A DNA stretch of 42,397 bases from positions 1 to 42,397 of the forward strand of contig BQJN01000035.1 of assembly GCA_021604725.1 (NCBI GenBank). The letters are read 5' to 3'. The notes under the pieces were generated by a model. It did not search any database. It saw only the letters and a program-made list of their open reading frames with translations, and was not told the origin of the DNA. This document shows positions 16,784 through 24,918 of this stretch, piece by piece. The position numbers and the translations under genes are program-made. Numbering within the stretch: position 1 is the stretch's first letter; each line of letters begins with the position of its first letter. This DNA comes from Lysobacteraceae bacterium (GTDB lineage Bacteria > Pseudomonadota > Gammaproteobacteria > Xanthomonadales > BQJN01).

Positions 16784-17233
16784 ATGTCCATGTCGAAACT
16801 GCAAACAAACAATAGCGACGAACAGCCCATGAAGACCTGGGATGACATTCCAGAGGTCGGCCCCCAGACCATGGCCTCTCTTAGACAGCTTTTCAACAGC
16901 AACTACAAAAGACCTCTGCTTAGTGATGACCCACTAGTCGACTACATGCTCACTGCCAACCTGGAGCTGCTCGACCCCCATCCATTGTTCAGCACGCGGT
17001 TCTACCTCTCCAACTCACTTGATGTTGGCTACAGCGGAACCAACCCATTGCTCCATTTGACAAACAAAAAGTGCGTGGGTGGCCAACGCACTGACAGCGG
17101 CCAATACGACAACGATAGACTTGGGCAACGAATTAAGCATGACTCATATCAAATGGACCCCTGGCCCGGCCTGGCTCAGCGCACTTTGTCGGCCACAGAG
17201 AGTCACTCAAACAATGTAAACTTGCGTGCATGA
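16784..17233 (+). pseudogene. Truncated duplicate of the N-terminus of the repeat-sulfotransferase fusion
   Basis: From ATG 16784 (or 16790) a 149-codon frame first matches the start of the next gene: the fragment has WDDIPEVGPQTMASLRQLF, RPLLSDDPLVDYML and LLDPHPLFSTRFYLS, where the next gene has RPLVSEDLLVDYVL and LLDPHPLFSTRHYLT. Similarity stops after about residue 95 (LHLTNKK). The rest looks like random translation and no sulfotransferase domain follows. Its stop overlaps the next ATG as ATGA (17230-17233), so it could still serve as a coupled upstream reading frame. It is most likely a decayed tandem copy; a short expressed protein cannot be excluded. Confidence 0.65.
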
Positions 17234-18960
17234 CACAATCCTCCGACCCCAACCCGCCGCTGCTTCAGTGGAGCGATGTACCCAAAGAGTGGTGCGTACG
17301 CCACCTCCGTCAGTTGTTCGACGAGGAATACTATCGCTTTCAAGTCCGGCGCCCATTGGTCTCCGAAGATCTGCTGGTCGATTATGTGCTGAAGGGTAGC
17401 AAGGAACTGCTGGATCCACATCCCCTGTTTAGCACCCGACACTACCTGACCTACGCGCCGGACGTCGCGCGCAGCGAGACCTGTCCACTGGTTCACTTCG
17501 CCGCATTCGGCGAAGAGCGTCGCTCATTTCACCCGCTATTTGATATCGAGCACTACGAGGCGCAATTGTCACGCTGGAAAGTAGACAACCTGTTGCTGCA
17601 TTACCTGAAGAAAGGGGCCAGGAAAGGACTGACACCCAACCCACTATTCGATGCCAACTACTACGCCAGCGCCAACAAAGAGCTGGGGCTACCCGCGTGG
17701 CAGGCCTTTCTGCACTTCATGGCGATCGGCTATCGTCAGGGTCGCAGCCCTCATCCCGCGTTTGACTTGCCCTACTACCTGGCCACCCACCCCCAACTGG
17801 ACCCACTGCTGGACAACGCGCTTAGCGATTTCGCGGCAACGGCGGATGGCTACCGTGATGCACCCAACGCGCAGTTCGACTTTCGAAAGTACTTGTCTGT
17901 CAGCCCGGATGTGATTGCTGCCGGAATCTGCCCCGCTCGCCATTATGTGACCAACGGCTACTACGAAGGACGACTTGAAACCAGCGCGAGCAAAGAACCC
18001 GGCCCTCAGGGAGAGCGGATCAGTCGGCGCAGTCTGGCGGTCGATCATGAAACCAGGCCAACCATCGTATTGGGCATGCATCGCTCTGGAACTTCGACGG
18101 TAGCTGAGTTGCTACAGGCAATGGGGATGGATACAGGGAAGCAAGAGCGGCTGATTCCGGCCAATGAATGGAATGAACGCGGTTACTTTGAACTGTCTTC
18201 GATCACCGCACTGAACAACCAGCTGTTGCAAGCCCAACAAGGTGATTGGAGCGACCCGATGAGCTTTGAGTTGACGGCTTTGACCAGCCGCCAACAGCAT
18301 CAGGCAAAACAACAACTGGCCGCCATCATTGAGGCGGAGTTTGATACCACAACGCCCTGTATCAAGGACCCGAGGTTCTCGCTGACCTGGCCGGTATTTG
18401 CCGAGCTGTATCCGAATGCTCAATTGATTTTCGTCTGCAGGAACCCGACGGCGGTGGCGCAATCACTGTTGCGACGAGACAACATGCCCCTGTCGCTCGG
18501 CACAGCGCTGTGGGAATACTACACGCTCGCTTGCCTGGAACTTTTAAAAAACCACTCCTGCCTGATCGTCGATTACGATCGGCTGATAAGGGAACCGCTG
18601 GACACAGCGCAGGCTCTGGCCGAGTTCACCAACTGTCAATTTGACCAACAAAAGACACTTGAAGTGGTAGATCGCAGGCTAGACCACGGCGAACGGGCTG
18701 AGCCGCCGTACGCCGAGGCAAGCCAATTGCACCGTATGGTATTGGACAAGCCCGACTCATCCGACTCCACTGGCCCGTCAATTTCGCCGGTCGGCGCCGA
18801 CTTGTTGACGTTGCACTCTCGTTTTCGAAAGCAACAGTCACGGGCAGACATACTTGATTCAGAAGTGGCTAACAGAGATTGGCTAGACCGTCGATTGAAC
18901 CGACTTTCAGCAGAAATCTTGCGCGGAATCGAGCCCGGAAAACTCCAATCTCAGCAATGA
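17230..18960 (+). CDS. HPLFD-repeat domain fused to a sulfotransferase
   Basis: This 576-residue protein has two parts. Residues about 45-265 hold five repeats of about 48 residues built around [H/N]P-x-F-D/S...YY/HYL and a following PLxHFxxxGxxEGR-like segment. Such repeats occur in large bacterial glycosyltransferase proteins. From about residue 277 a complete sulfotransferase follows: PAPS loop TIVLGMHRSGTS (278-289), KDPRF, and the 3'-phosphate site around Arg404 in FVCRNPTAVAQSLLRRD. It is closely related to the protein at 33954, which lacks the repeats. The cytoplasmic enzyme probably sulfates a glycan, with the repeats acting in acceptor or partner binding. The start overlaps the preceding frame's stop (ATGA). 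Confidence 0.82.
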   Translation: MTQSSDPNPPLLQWSDVPKEWCVRHLRQLFDEEYYRFQVRRPLVSEDLLVDYVLKGSKELLDPHPLFSTRHYLTYAPDVARSETCPLVHFAAFGEERRSFHPLFDIEHYEAQLSRWKVDNLLLHYLKKGARKGLTPNPLFDANYYASANKELGLPAWQAFLHFMAIGYRQGRSPHPAFDLPYYLATHPQLDPLLDNALSDFAATADGYRDAPNAQFDFRKYLSVSPDVIAAGICPARHYVTNGYYEGRLETSASKEPGPQGERISRRSLAVDHETRPTIVLGMHRSGTSTVAELLQAMGMDTGKQERLIPANEWNERGYFELSSITALNNQLLQAQQGDWSDPMSFELTALTSRQQHQAKQQLAAIIEAEFDTTTPCIKDPRFSLTWPVFAELYPNAQLIFVCRNPTAVAQSLLRRDNMPLSLGTALWEYYTLACLELLKNHSCLIVDYDRLIREPLDTAQALAEFTNCQFDQQKTLEVVDRRLDHGERAEPPYAEASQLHRMVLDKPDSSDSTGPSISPVGADLLTLHSRFRKQQSRADILDSEVANRDWLDRRLNRLSAEILRGIEPGKLQSQQ

Positions 18961-19042
18961 TGGCCGAAATCGATACAGCGTGCGATCCAAACAATGGTTA
19001 AACTTTTGCAATGCGCACCTCTCTTCTTATGAAAACTGGGCC

Positions 19043-19087
19043 TGAGTTGCGGTGCCGGCCAGCCAATGGCCGGCCTGACCGCACTCA
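19043..19087. other. Large interrupted hairpin between fusion sulfotransferase and GH172 gene
   Basis: Arms TGAGT-t-GCGGT-GCCGGCC (19043-19060) and GGCCGGC-ctg-ACCGC-ACTCA (19068-19087) pair over 17 bp with small bulges and a 7-nt loop. It lies 83 bp after the upstream stop and 37 bp before the GH172 ATG. There is no T-run. It may act as an mRNA processing or attenuation structure, or be a REP-like element. Confidence 0.5.
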
Positions 19088-19123
19088 CGCCCCTCAACGC
19101 CAGCACGAAACCTGGGCCTGGAA

Positions 19124-21040
19124 ATGGGATTTGGCCTGATACTACAGCTTTCATCCATGGCGCTAGGTGCCACTCCCCCGCAACCCTGGGAAGCCTGGAA
19201 AGACCTGGAGCAATTGGCGCGACTTGAGCCCACAGCGCAAACCTTGTTGCGGTCCAGCTATTGCCTGGATGGCTGTCGACACGATCGGTCAAGCGAAGGG
19301 GACACCCGGTTCATTCGCACTGAAGGTGACGAGGCGATCATATTTGATGCCGCCGGCCCGGGGGCGATCACTCGAATCTGGATGACCAGCAGGATCGACG
19401 GCAGCCATCCAGTGGAGATCCCACCATCCGTTACTCTGCGCCTGTACCTGGGGGACGACGCCACGCCGACTATCGACATGCCACTACACGCGCTGTTCGA
19501 TAGCTCAACCGCACCCTTTCTCGCACCGCTGGTAGGCGACGACACGGTTTCCAGTGGTGGGTTCTTCAGCTATGTACCCATAAGCTACTCGAACGGCGCA
19601 AAGATTGCTTTGCTCAACGCCGACACGGTGAAGCTTTGGTATCAGATAAATCACACACAACTGCCCGCCGGCAGCGAAGTCCGGAACTTCGATCCGGCCA
19701 GCGACTTTTCTCAATTTACAGACTTGCTGTCAACTCCAGCATCCTCGCCCTGGACAAATACCACTAGAAGCGAGAGCCAGCTGACCCTGGGTGCCAACAC
19801 GACGGTATATGACAGCTCCGGCTCTGGCTGGATAAAGGAGCTTAGATTTTGTGGCCTGGCCCCGTCCTCTTTATCAGAATTTGAGATTGAAATCCGCACC
19901 GATGACACTTTTTTCTCGGTACCGATGCAAGACTATTTCATCAACATCGATGGCGCAGCATTGGCAACGCAATCAGTCCTGACAGGCACGGACAAAGAGG
20001 GCTGTCTGTATTCCTGGTTTCCCATGCCGTATAACGAACAGGCGACGATCACCGTGGTCAACCATGGTGTTGATCAAGAAGTGACGGTCGAGATTGGCAC
20101 CGACGACAGGTCCCCGGGCCCAGGTTATGGCCGATTCTACGTCACGCAAACAACTAGCTGCCCGACAGCCCCACCTGACGATGCTGTATTGCTGGAAGTC
20201 CATGGCAATGGGAAGTGGGTCGGCCTGGCCAGCCAGCTAACCTCATGGCAAACCGCGAACCGTTCCTACCTGGAGGGAGATGAAAGGATACATCTGGACC
20301 ACTCCGAGGATGCGCGCCTCTACGGCACCGGCACCGAGGACATATTCAACGCCGGCTTCTACTTCATTGACGGGCCGTTTTCACTGGCCACGCACGGCGC
20401 TCCACATTTGGCCAGGCCGCAACCAGACCTAGATGTGGTCAATGCTTACCGAATGATGACAACTGATTTTGTCAGCTTCCGCAGCCGTATGCAGCTAAGG
20501 CTGGAAAATGGACCCTGGGGCGATACTCCCTTGTGCCAGCGATCGACCAGCTATCTTTATCTTCAACCCACACCAAAGGTCCAGGAAATCGAGCAATTCC
20601 TGACAGGTGACGGCACTCATCAACAACATCCAGAACCTACGCAATGCACATCGCTAACTGCGTATCTCGGCGACGAACCTCCGACCCTCCTGGAGCAATC
20701 CGTTTGTGAAGTAGACCGTCAACTGACGTTTGAATTCCAACCGCCTCGCACTGACGGCCTGTTCCTGCTGCGCCGCTTTGCTGACGTGGGCAGCACAACA
20801 CCGCCGCTTCATGTAGCGATAAATGGCCGTAGCGTCGGCACATTTCCGATCATGGTTGAAAATAGCGCTAGACGGTGGGCCAGTCAGGACATGGTGTTTC
20901 AACTCGGCGATGCGCATACCAAAACCCTTGTAGCCAGCATCGAATCAACCAACGGAGAAGCTTTCAGCAGTGGGCGCTGGGAAATCCATGCCGAATTCGG
21001 CGATCTGTTTTTTGGCAGCACATTTGAAAGCCCTCCCTGA
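19124..21040 (+). CDS. Secreted GH172 (DUF2961) glycoside hydrolase
   Basis: This 638-residue protein has a signal-peptide start (MGFGLILQLSSMALGA). It carries the DUF2961 features, now classed as GH172, whose characterised members cleave or rearrange fructo- and arabinofuranosides. These are DAAGPGAITRIWMTS near residue 80, YSWFPMPYNEQATITVVNHG near 300, and the conserved acidic motif GTGTEDIFNAGFYF with Glu405. An extra C-terminal beta domain ends FFGSTFESPP, a tail resembling two other secreted products here. A decayed copy lies at 11471-11823. It may trim the exported polysaccharide or feed on a related glycan. The family call is good; the substrate is not known, and the bond cleaved need not be furanosidic. 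Confidence 0.82.
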   Translation: MGFGLILQLSSMALGATPPQPWEAWKDLEQLARLEPTAQTLLRSSYCLDGCRHDRSSEGDTRFIRTEGDEAIIFDAAGPGAITRIWMTSRIDGSHPVEIPPSVTLRLYLGDDATPTIDMPLHALFDSSTAPFLAPLVGDDTVSSGGFFSYVPISYSNGAKIALLNADTVKLWYQINHTQLPAGSEVRNFDPASDFSQFTDLLSTPASSPWTNTTRSESQLTLGANTTVYDSSGSGWIKELRFCGLAPSSLSEFEIEIRTDDTFFSVPMQDYFINIDGAALATQSVLTGTDKEGCLYSWFPMPYNEQATITVVNHGVDQEVTVEIGTDDRSPGPGYGRFYVTQTTSCPTAPPDDAVLLEVHGNGKWVGLASQLTSWQTANRSYLEGDERIHLDHSEDARLYGTGTEDIFNAGFYFIDGPFSLATHGAPHLARPQPDLDVVNAYRMMTTDFVSFRSRMQLRLENGPWGDTPLCQRSTSYLYLQPTPKVQEIEQFLTGDGTHQQHPEPTQCTSLTAYLGDEPPTLLEQSVCEVDRQLTFEFQPPRTDGLFLLRRFADVGSTTPPLHVAINGRSVGTFPIMVENSARRWASQDMVFQLGDAHTKTLVASIESTNGEAFSSGRWEIHAEFGDLFFGSTFESPP

Positions 21041-21133
21041 CAAGTAGTCAAAAATAACAGTAACCTGCAGTCGTCCGTTGCCCTTAGCTATGACAAGAAT
21101 TCCCACAAAGGGACGAACCAATCACACGCCGGA

Positions 21134-21802
21134 TCAGGAGACGCCAGAGTAGCGCAACCTGGCATTTCTCAACTCGACGGCCTTGCCGTAAAGGAGCATG
21201 TCCTTGCGATGATAACGCTTGATCTTTCGGCGCAATGTTGAATCGATCTGATAGGCCTGGCCTGCTGGCTTGTCAGGGTTCGTATTGACTGACATTGCCT
21301 GCAACTTCTCACCCAATACGTTCTTGCTGAAGTAATCGAGGTCCGACTCATAGTGCTCACTGACCCCTACGAATCGGAAACGAGACAATGGGCAGCCACG
21401 GCGAAACTGATGGAAGACGTTTCTTAGCTCGGTGCAAAGACAAAACCGTTCCAGTGACCCGTCTCGTCTTCACCTGCGTTCTAAACTTGGACTTGTGCTT
21501 GTTTTGGGGTCGCGAACGCCAAAAGTGATAGTGTGAAATCATGCGCTGAATAGGATCACGTACCCAGGTCACCAGAGTCGACTGGTGATAACCCAAATAC
21601 TTCAACGCCACAAAGTGCCCGGCGATACAACGCACCCCTTCCTTTCGCTGACCATGGTTTCGAGCCCATTGGTAGTATGCGCGCAAGGGACGAACCAGTC
21701 GGTTTCGCGCCAGCGGTGCGTCGAACTCTGAGATCAGGGTGTCGCCAAAATACTGCTGCAACGCCAGGGCTGCAAGAGCATTGGCGTGTGTCGACTCACC
21801 GA
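21134..21802 (-). pseudogene. 5'-truncated, frameshifted Sulfotransfer_2-type sulfotransferase
   Basis: Two minus-strand frames together read as one sulfotransferase. The upstream part has LQQYFGDTLISEFDAPLARN, GHFVALKYL and LVTWVRDPIQRMISHYHFW, the 3'-phosphate-binding region. After about 21468 the homology moves to a second frame, reading SLERFCLCTELRNVFHQF and FRFVGVSEHYESDLDYFSK to the stop at 21134. A single-base indel near 21468 would explain it. The N-terminal PAPS loop (HIPKTGG-like) is absent: the readable homology begins just after the upstream glycosyltransferase stop (21803). Truncation plus frameshift make it a pseudogene. Live relatives lie at 39711 and 41770. Confidence 0.75.
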
Positions 21803-22609
21803 TTACGGCTTGGGCCGAGCGGCGGCGATTGTCTGGAAAACCTGCTGACTGGCGGTCGCCAGAGGGTGCGCCCACGCGACTCGATCGTCTCTGTCAAAGC
21901 GAGCATGTGCGTATTGATCGAGTCGACGGTTGAACTCTTCGACTGGGTGCGAGGACTGCATGGGTTGGTGAAGATAGTTCCAACTGCATGGTGACTTGTT
22001 CGTAACCGTCAGCCCGCAATCACTCAGTTCCAGTGGCTGCCACGTTCCAGCCGCGTACATCGCCTGCAGCGTTGAGTGCTGCATCGCATCGGCCAGCCGC
22101 AAACCCGCTATCGAGCCGGCGAGGACAAGATAGTTGTTGGTGTATACCGTAATGGGGCCACCGTGAATCTCCAACCACTGCCACAAGCCATCAAACCTCG
22201 CCCTGCCCCAAATAACGCCATATTTCGTCCTTGAGGCAAGGTCATCCAGCCTTTCGAATGCGTCTGGTGCAATCCAGTCGTCATCGTCGACGAACAAAAT
22301 ACGATCATTCGCCGCAAACTGCTCTCCGACCGTTGCATCGAAATCTGCATGAAGGACTATTTCATCCACGGCATGGACTTGCTTCCAGCTGGCATGGGCC
22401 AAATCTTTCAACTGTTGCCGTACGGACCAAAACGGGGTTCCAGTGCACTGCTCCCAAAACTGGAGTAACCGGCGCGTGTACTCGAGCTTCTGCCGCCCAT
22501 CGTCCGTCGCTGGGTCGAACAGGCGATTCTCAAGAAACGTCACGGAGTCATCTATCGAATGAACCTTGCTCCAATCTGGGCTTTGTCGCTGTACTATTAG
22601 TCGTTTCAT
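21803..22609 (-). CDS. Putative glycosyltransferase (GT-A-like, DDDD motif)
   Basis: A 268-residue soluble protein starting at ATG 22609 (MKRLIVQRQS), preceded by GGTGGG. The frame is open upstream, but this start is supported by the duplicated start region at 24847. The central ILFVDDDDWIAPDAFERL is a GT-A DxD-type metal and nucleotide-sugar site, and the following VIWGRARFDG and NNYLVLAG segments fit the rhamnosyltransferase-like group. The N-terminus is not a standard GT2 start, so the subgroup is uncertain. It lies downstream of the acyltransferase and an epimerase remnant, on the same strand as the UDP-sugar genes. It probably adds a sugar to the same glycan. Confidence 0.6.
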   Translation of the reverse strand: MKRLIVQRQSPDWSKVHSIDDSVTFLENRLFDPATDDGRQKLEYTRRLLQFWEQCTGTPFWSVRQQLKDLAHASWKQVHAVDEIVLHADFDATVGEQFAANDRILFVDDDDWIAPDAFERLDDLASRTKYGVIWGRARFDGLWQWLEIHGGPITVYTNNYLVLAGSIAGLRLADAMQHSTLQAMYAAGTWQPLELSDCGLTVTNKSPCSWNYLHQPMQSSHPVEEFNRRLDQYAHARFDRDDRVAWAHPLATASQQVFQTIAAARPKP

Positions 22610-22696
22610 GCCTTTCCCACCGTTCCTGGAACCAACGCCAAAACACTCGCTACTCATCAATATTCGGTTGCAGGGAAACAGGAGCAATCAGCTCAA

Positions 22697-22833
22697 AATT
22701 TCCAATCAAGGTGACTAAGGAGTCGATTATTTTGGCCAGCCCTTGCTCGATTCAATCGTCGGTTGCCATCCTAACTTGCCATTAGCAAAAAGTCCGTTTG
22801 GACCGTTCACGGCTTGGGATCGTACCCGGGCAA
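22697..22833 (-). pseudogene. C-terminal remnant of a UDP-sugar epimerase/decarboxylase gene
   Basis: Minus-strand translation across frames gives LPGYDPK, GKLGWQPTIE and then, one frame over, LAKIIDSLVTLIG. These match the intact gene at 24919 in order: [17 protein letters not shown] and [13 protein letters not shown]. At DNA level about three quarters of bases agree (for example around 22712-22750 with 24935-24973). At least one frameshift and an in-frame stop are present. Only the last 45 or so codons remain, directly after the acyltransferase stop at 22840. Confidence 0.72.
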
Positions 22834-22839
22834 GTGAAG

Positions 22840-24714
22840 CTACAACACTCCCCGTTTCACGATCTCCAAAAAAAGCCTCTTCCCGAACAAACGCATCCCT
22901 GACTCGGACCAATGAGAGACATCCACATAGGTCAGTTGCCCATCAACAAGATAATCACATTCGTTCGGCGTTGGACAGACAATTCGAGTGCGATCCACAT
23001 AGATACTACCGGTGTTGACAGCAATGTCAGCTACCGCCCGACTCAAAGCAGAATGGTCAGCGCGTCGCCGCCATGCCTCTCGATTTAACTCGCCTGCAGA
23101 ATCGACACGGCCGACCAGTCTGCCGGGGCTTTCCAAGAACTCCTGTTGCCGCCCAAACAGGACAACAGTCACGTCGTCGTTGTTTGCCTTGATCGTTCGT
23201 ATTGTATCTTCCAAATACGGTAATGCCTCAGCTCGCCAACGCTCGGAGAAAATGAGAATGTCCGGGTTCTGACTCTGTATTTCATGCAGCAAGTTTCGGT
23301 GCAACATTCTACATTGGTCCGCCGTAGCTTCTTTGTTGCCGTGATTCTCGTACAAACGACTTAGCTCCTCTTCGCCAAATGCCGTCGTCAAGGGGTCGCA
23401 AAGTGTGCGTAGCAGCGATATTGCCGCTGGTTTGGTGGCTGAGAGGCGCAGGGCAATTGAGGCATCAACTGCATGACTGTCACCCAACACCGTGATTCGC
23501 GGCCACGAAGGTTCGGTATCAGTATTAAGCACTCTCAAGCGCGGAATCAACTGTTGGCGAGTTTCCAAATTCTGCACCAATTCAATCAGGTCAACTCGCG
23601 CTAGATTGATCTGAATGTAGAGTGGTTTGCCAGCCATGAACAGCGTTAGCGCAAACAAAATGGATATGGGAACCCCCCAAACGAACTTTCGAACTGAAAC
23701 CTTCGAATGCAAAAAAGGCTGCTCAACAAAACGCCACATGAGCTCGCTCAGGAGCATTGTTGACGCCATAAGACCGGCGAACCCCAGCCATCCAATCTCA
23801 TGACCGAACAGCGCGACGTAGAAGACGACCAGAGGCCAGTGGACCAAGTATGCGGAATAGGAAACTTTGCCCACCCAGCCTCCCAATGCCGACATAAAAT
23901 TGTGTCGATTCATAAATGCCGGGCGGGCCGCAATGATCCACGCCGTACCCAAACAGGCGGGCAACACCGCGAAACCGGGAAAATGTGAACGCTCATGCAA
24001 CAACGTAACCGAAGCGACGAGCGCGCCCAAACTAACCATACTGAACAGGCTTACAATGCGGCTTGGCTTGGGCGTTCGAAGGTCCCAAATAACAGCGCCC
24101 AAGGCAAACTCGAATACCCGAAACGGGAACAGAAAAAACGCCGCGCTAGGTTCCAGGCGAATCATGACCTCACAAGCTATCAATGATAACAAGCCCAGAA
24201 TCGGCAGTAGCAACTTCCAACCTGAACGCGCCGCGAAAAGCATCAATAGTGGCCAAAACACATAAAACTGCTCTTCAACCGACAACGACCACGTATGCAA
24301 CAGTGGCTTGGTGATCGCGGCCGTATCAAAATAGCCACTTTCAAGCCAGTAGGAGAAGTTGCTCAGATAGGCCGCGGCAAAACCAATTTCCTGCAGCGTG
24401 TGATTCAACGTATCGGGGGTCAGAACAAACAAGCTGAAAACCCATACCAACAACAGCGTTGCGGTGAGGGCGGGTACCAGCCGTCGAGCGCGTCGGGCGA
24501 AGAAAACCACGTACGAAAAGTTCCCAGCACGAATTCTGGAAGCAATCTGTCCGGAAATCAGATAACCGGAGATGACGAAAAAGACATCAACCCCGATAAA
24601 ACCGCCGTCAAAACCCGGCACATCAAAATGAAACAAGATGACGGCCAACACCGCGATCGCTCGCAACAGATCAATGTCCAGTCGACGCCCAGATAGGTTG
24701 CTTGGCATTTCCAT
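22840..24714 (-). CDS. OafA/YrhL-type acyltransferase 3 with SGNH domain
   Basis: This 624-residue membrane enzyme likely adds acetyl (or other acyl) groups to a surface glycan. Residues 1-340 form the acyltransferase-3 domain with about ten helices and the classic start RRLDIDLLRAIAVLAVILFHF (family catalytic His in FHF), then GGFIGVDVFFVISGYLI. After a last helix near residue 345 comes a periplasmic SGNH domain with Ser413 in GDSHA and the Asp598/His601 pair in DVSHWS. All catalytic residues are present. ATG 24714 is used; ATG 24708 is close by. It sits between two decayed fragments of an epimerase-glycosyltransferase duplication, which suggests it arrived or was rearranged by recombination. 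Confidence 0.88.
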   Translation of the reverse strand: MEMPSNLSGRRLDIDLLRAIAVLAVILFHFDVPGFDGGFIGVDVFFVISGYLISGQIASRIRAGNFSYVVFFARRARRLVPALTATLLLVWVFSLFVLTPDTLNHTLQEIGFAAAYLSNFSYWLESGYFDTAAITKPLLHTWSLSVEEQFYVFWPLLMLFAARSGWKLLLPILGLLSLIACEVMIRLEPSAAFFLFPFRVFEFALGAVIWDLRTPKPSRIVSLFSMVSLGALVASVTLLHERSHFPGFAVLPACLGTAWIIAARPAFMNRHNFMSALGGWVGKVSYSAYLVHWPLVVFYVALFGHEIGWLGFAGLMASTMLLSELMWRFVEQPFLHSKVSVRKFVWGVPISILFALTLFMAGKPLYIQINLARVDLIELVQNLETRQQLIPRLRVLNTDTEPSWPRITVLGDSHAVDASIALRLSATKPAAISLLRTLCDPLTTAFGEEELSRLYENHGNKEATADQCRMLHRNLLHEIQSQNPDILIFSERWRAEALPYLEDTIRTIKANNDDVTVVLFGRQQEFLESPGRLVGRVDSAGELNREAWRRRADHSALSRAVADIAVNTGSIYVDRTRIVCPTPNECDYLVDGQLTYVDVSHWSESGMRLFGKRLFLEIVKRGVL

Positions 24715-24718
24715 CAGG

Positions 24719-24847
24719 TCATACCATCGGTTTCAATACGCGCTGACTTTGGAATACCGACAGCGTCGACCGATCGATACGCGGGTCGATTTTTGTCGCA
24801 TCGCCTATGAAATCCAATTTTCTTCGCTGAAGTGTTAATCGTTCCAT
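24719..24847 (-). pseudogene. N-terminal remnant of the glycosyltransferase gene
   Basis: ATG 24847 opens a 42-codon frame beginning MERLTLQRRKLDF, resembling MKRLIVQRQSPDW of the glycosyltransferase at 22609. The roughly 55 bp upstream of the two ATGs also match at about 75 percent (22607-22655 with 24845-24893). Similarity ends about 25 nt into the gene. The frame stops 4 bp before the acyltransferase ATG. It is read as the start of a lost glycosyltransferase copy. Confidence 0.6.
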
Positions 24848-24918
24848 GCCTTTTCCATCGGTCCTGGCACCAACATGACGACACTCACTACCCGACGTGG
24901 GATAGGGAGCAATTTAAT

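Noticed and set aside
16609-16806. Similar 14-mers (TGTCAAAACTGCAG and TGTCGAAACTGCAA) 180 bp apart
   Set aside because: Too short and imperfect, with no shared flanks; could be chance.
24719-24847. A possible leader peptide for the acyltransferase gene
   Set aside because: The matching start region at 22609 explains it better as a truncated glycosyltransferase copy; no attenuator follows.
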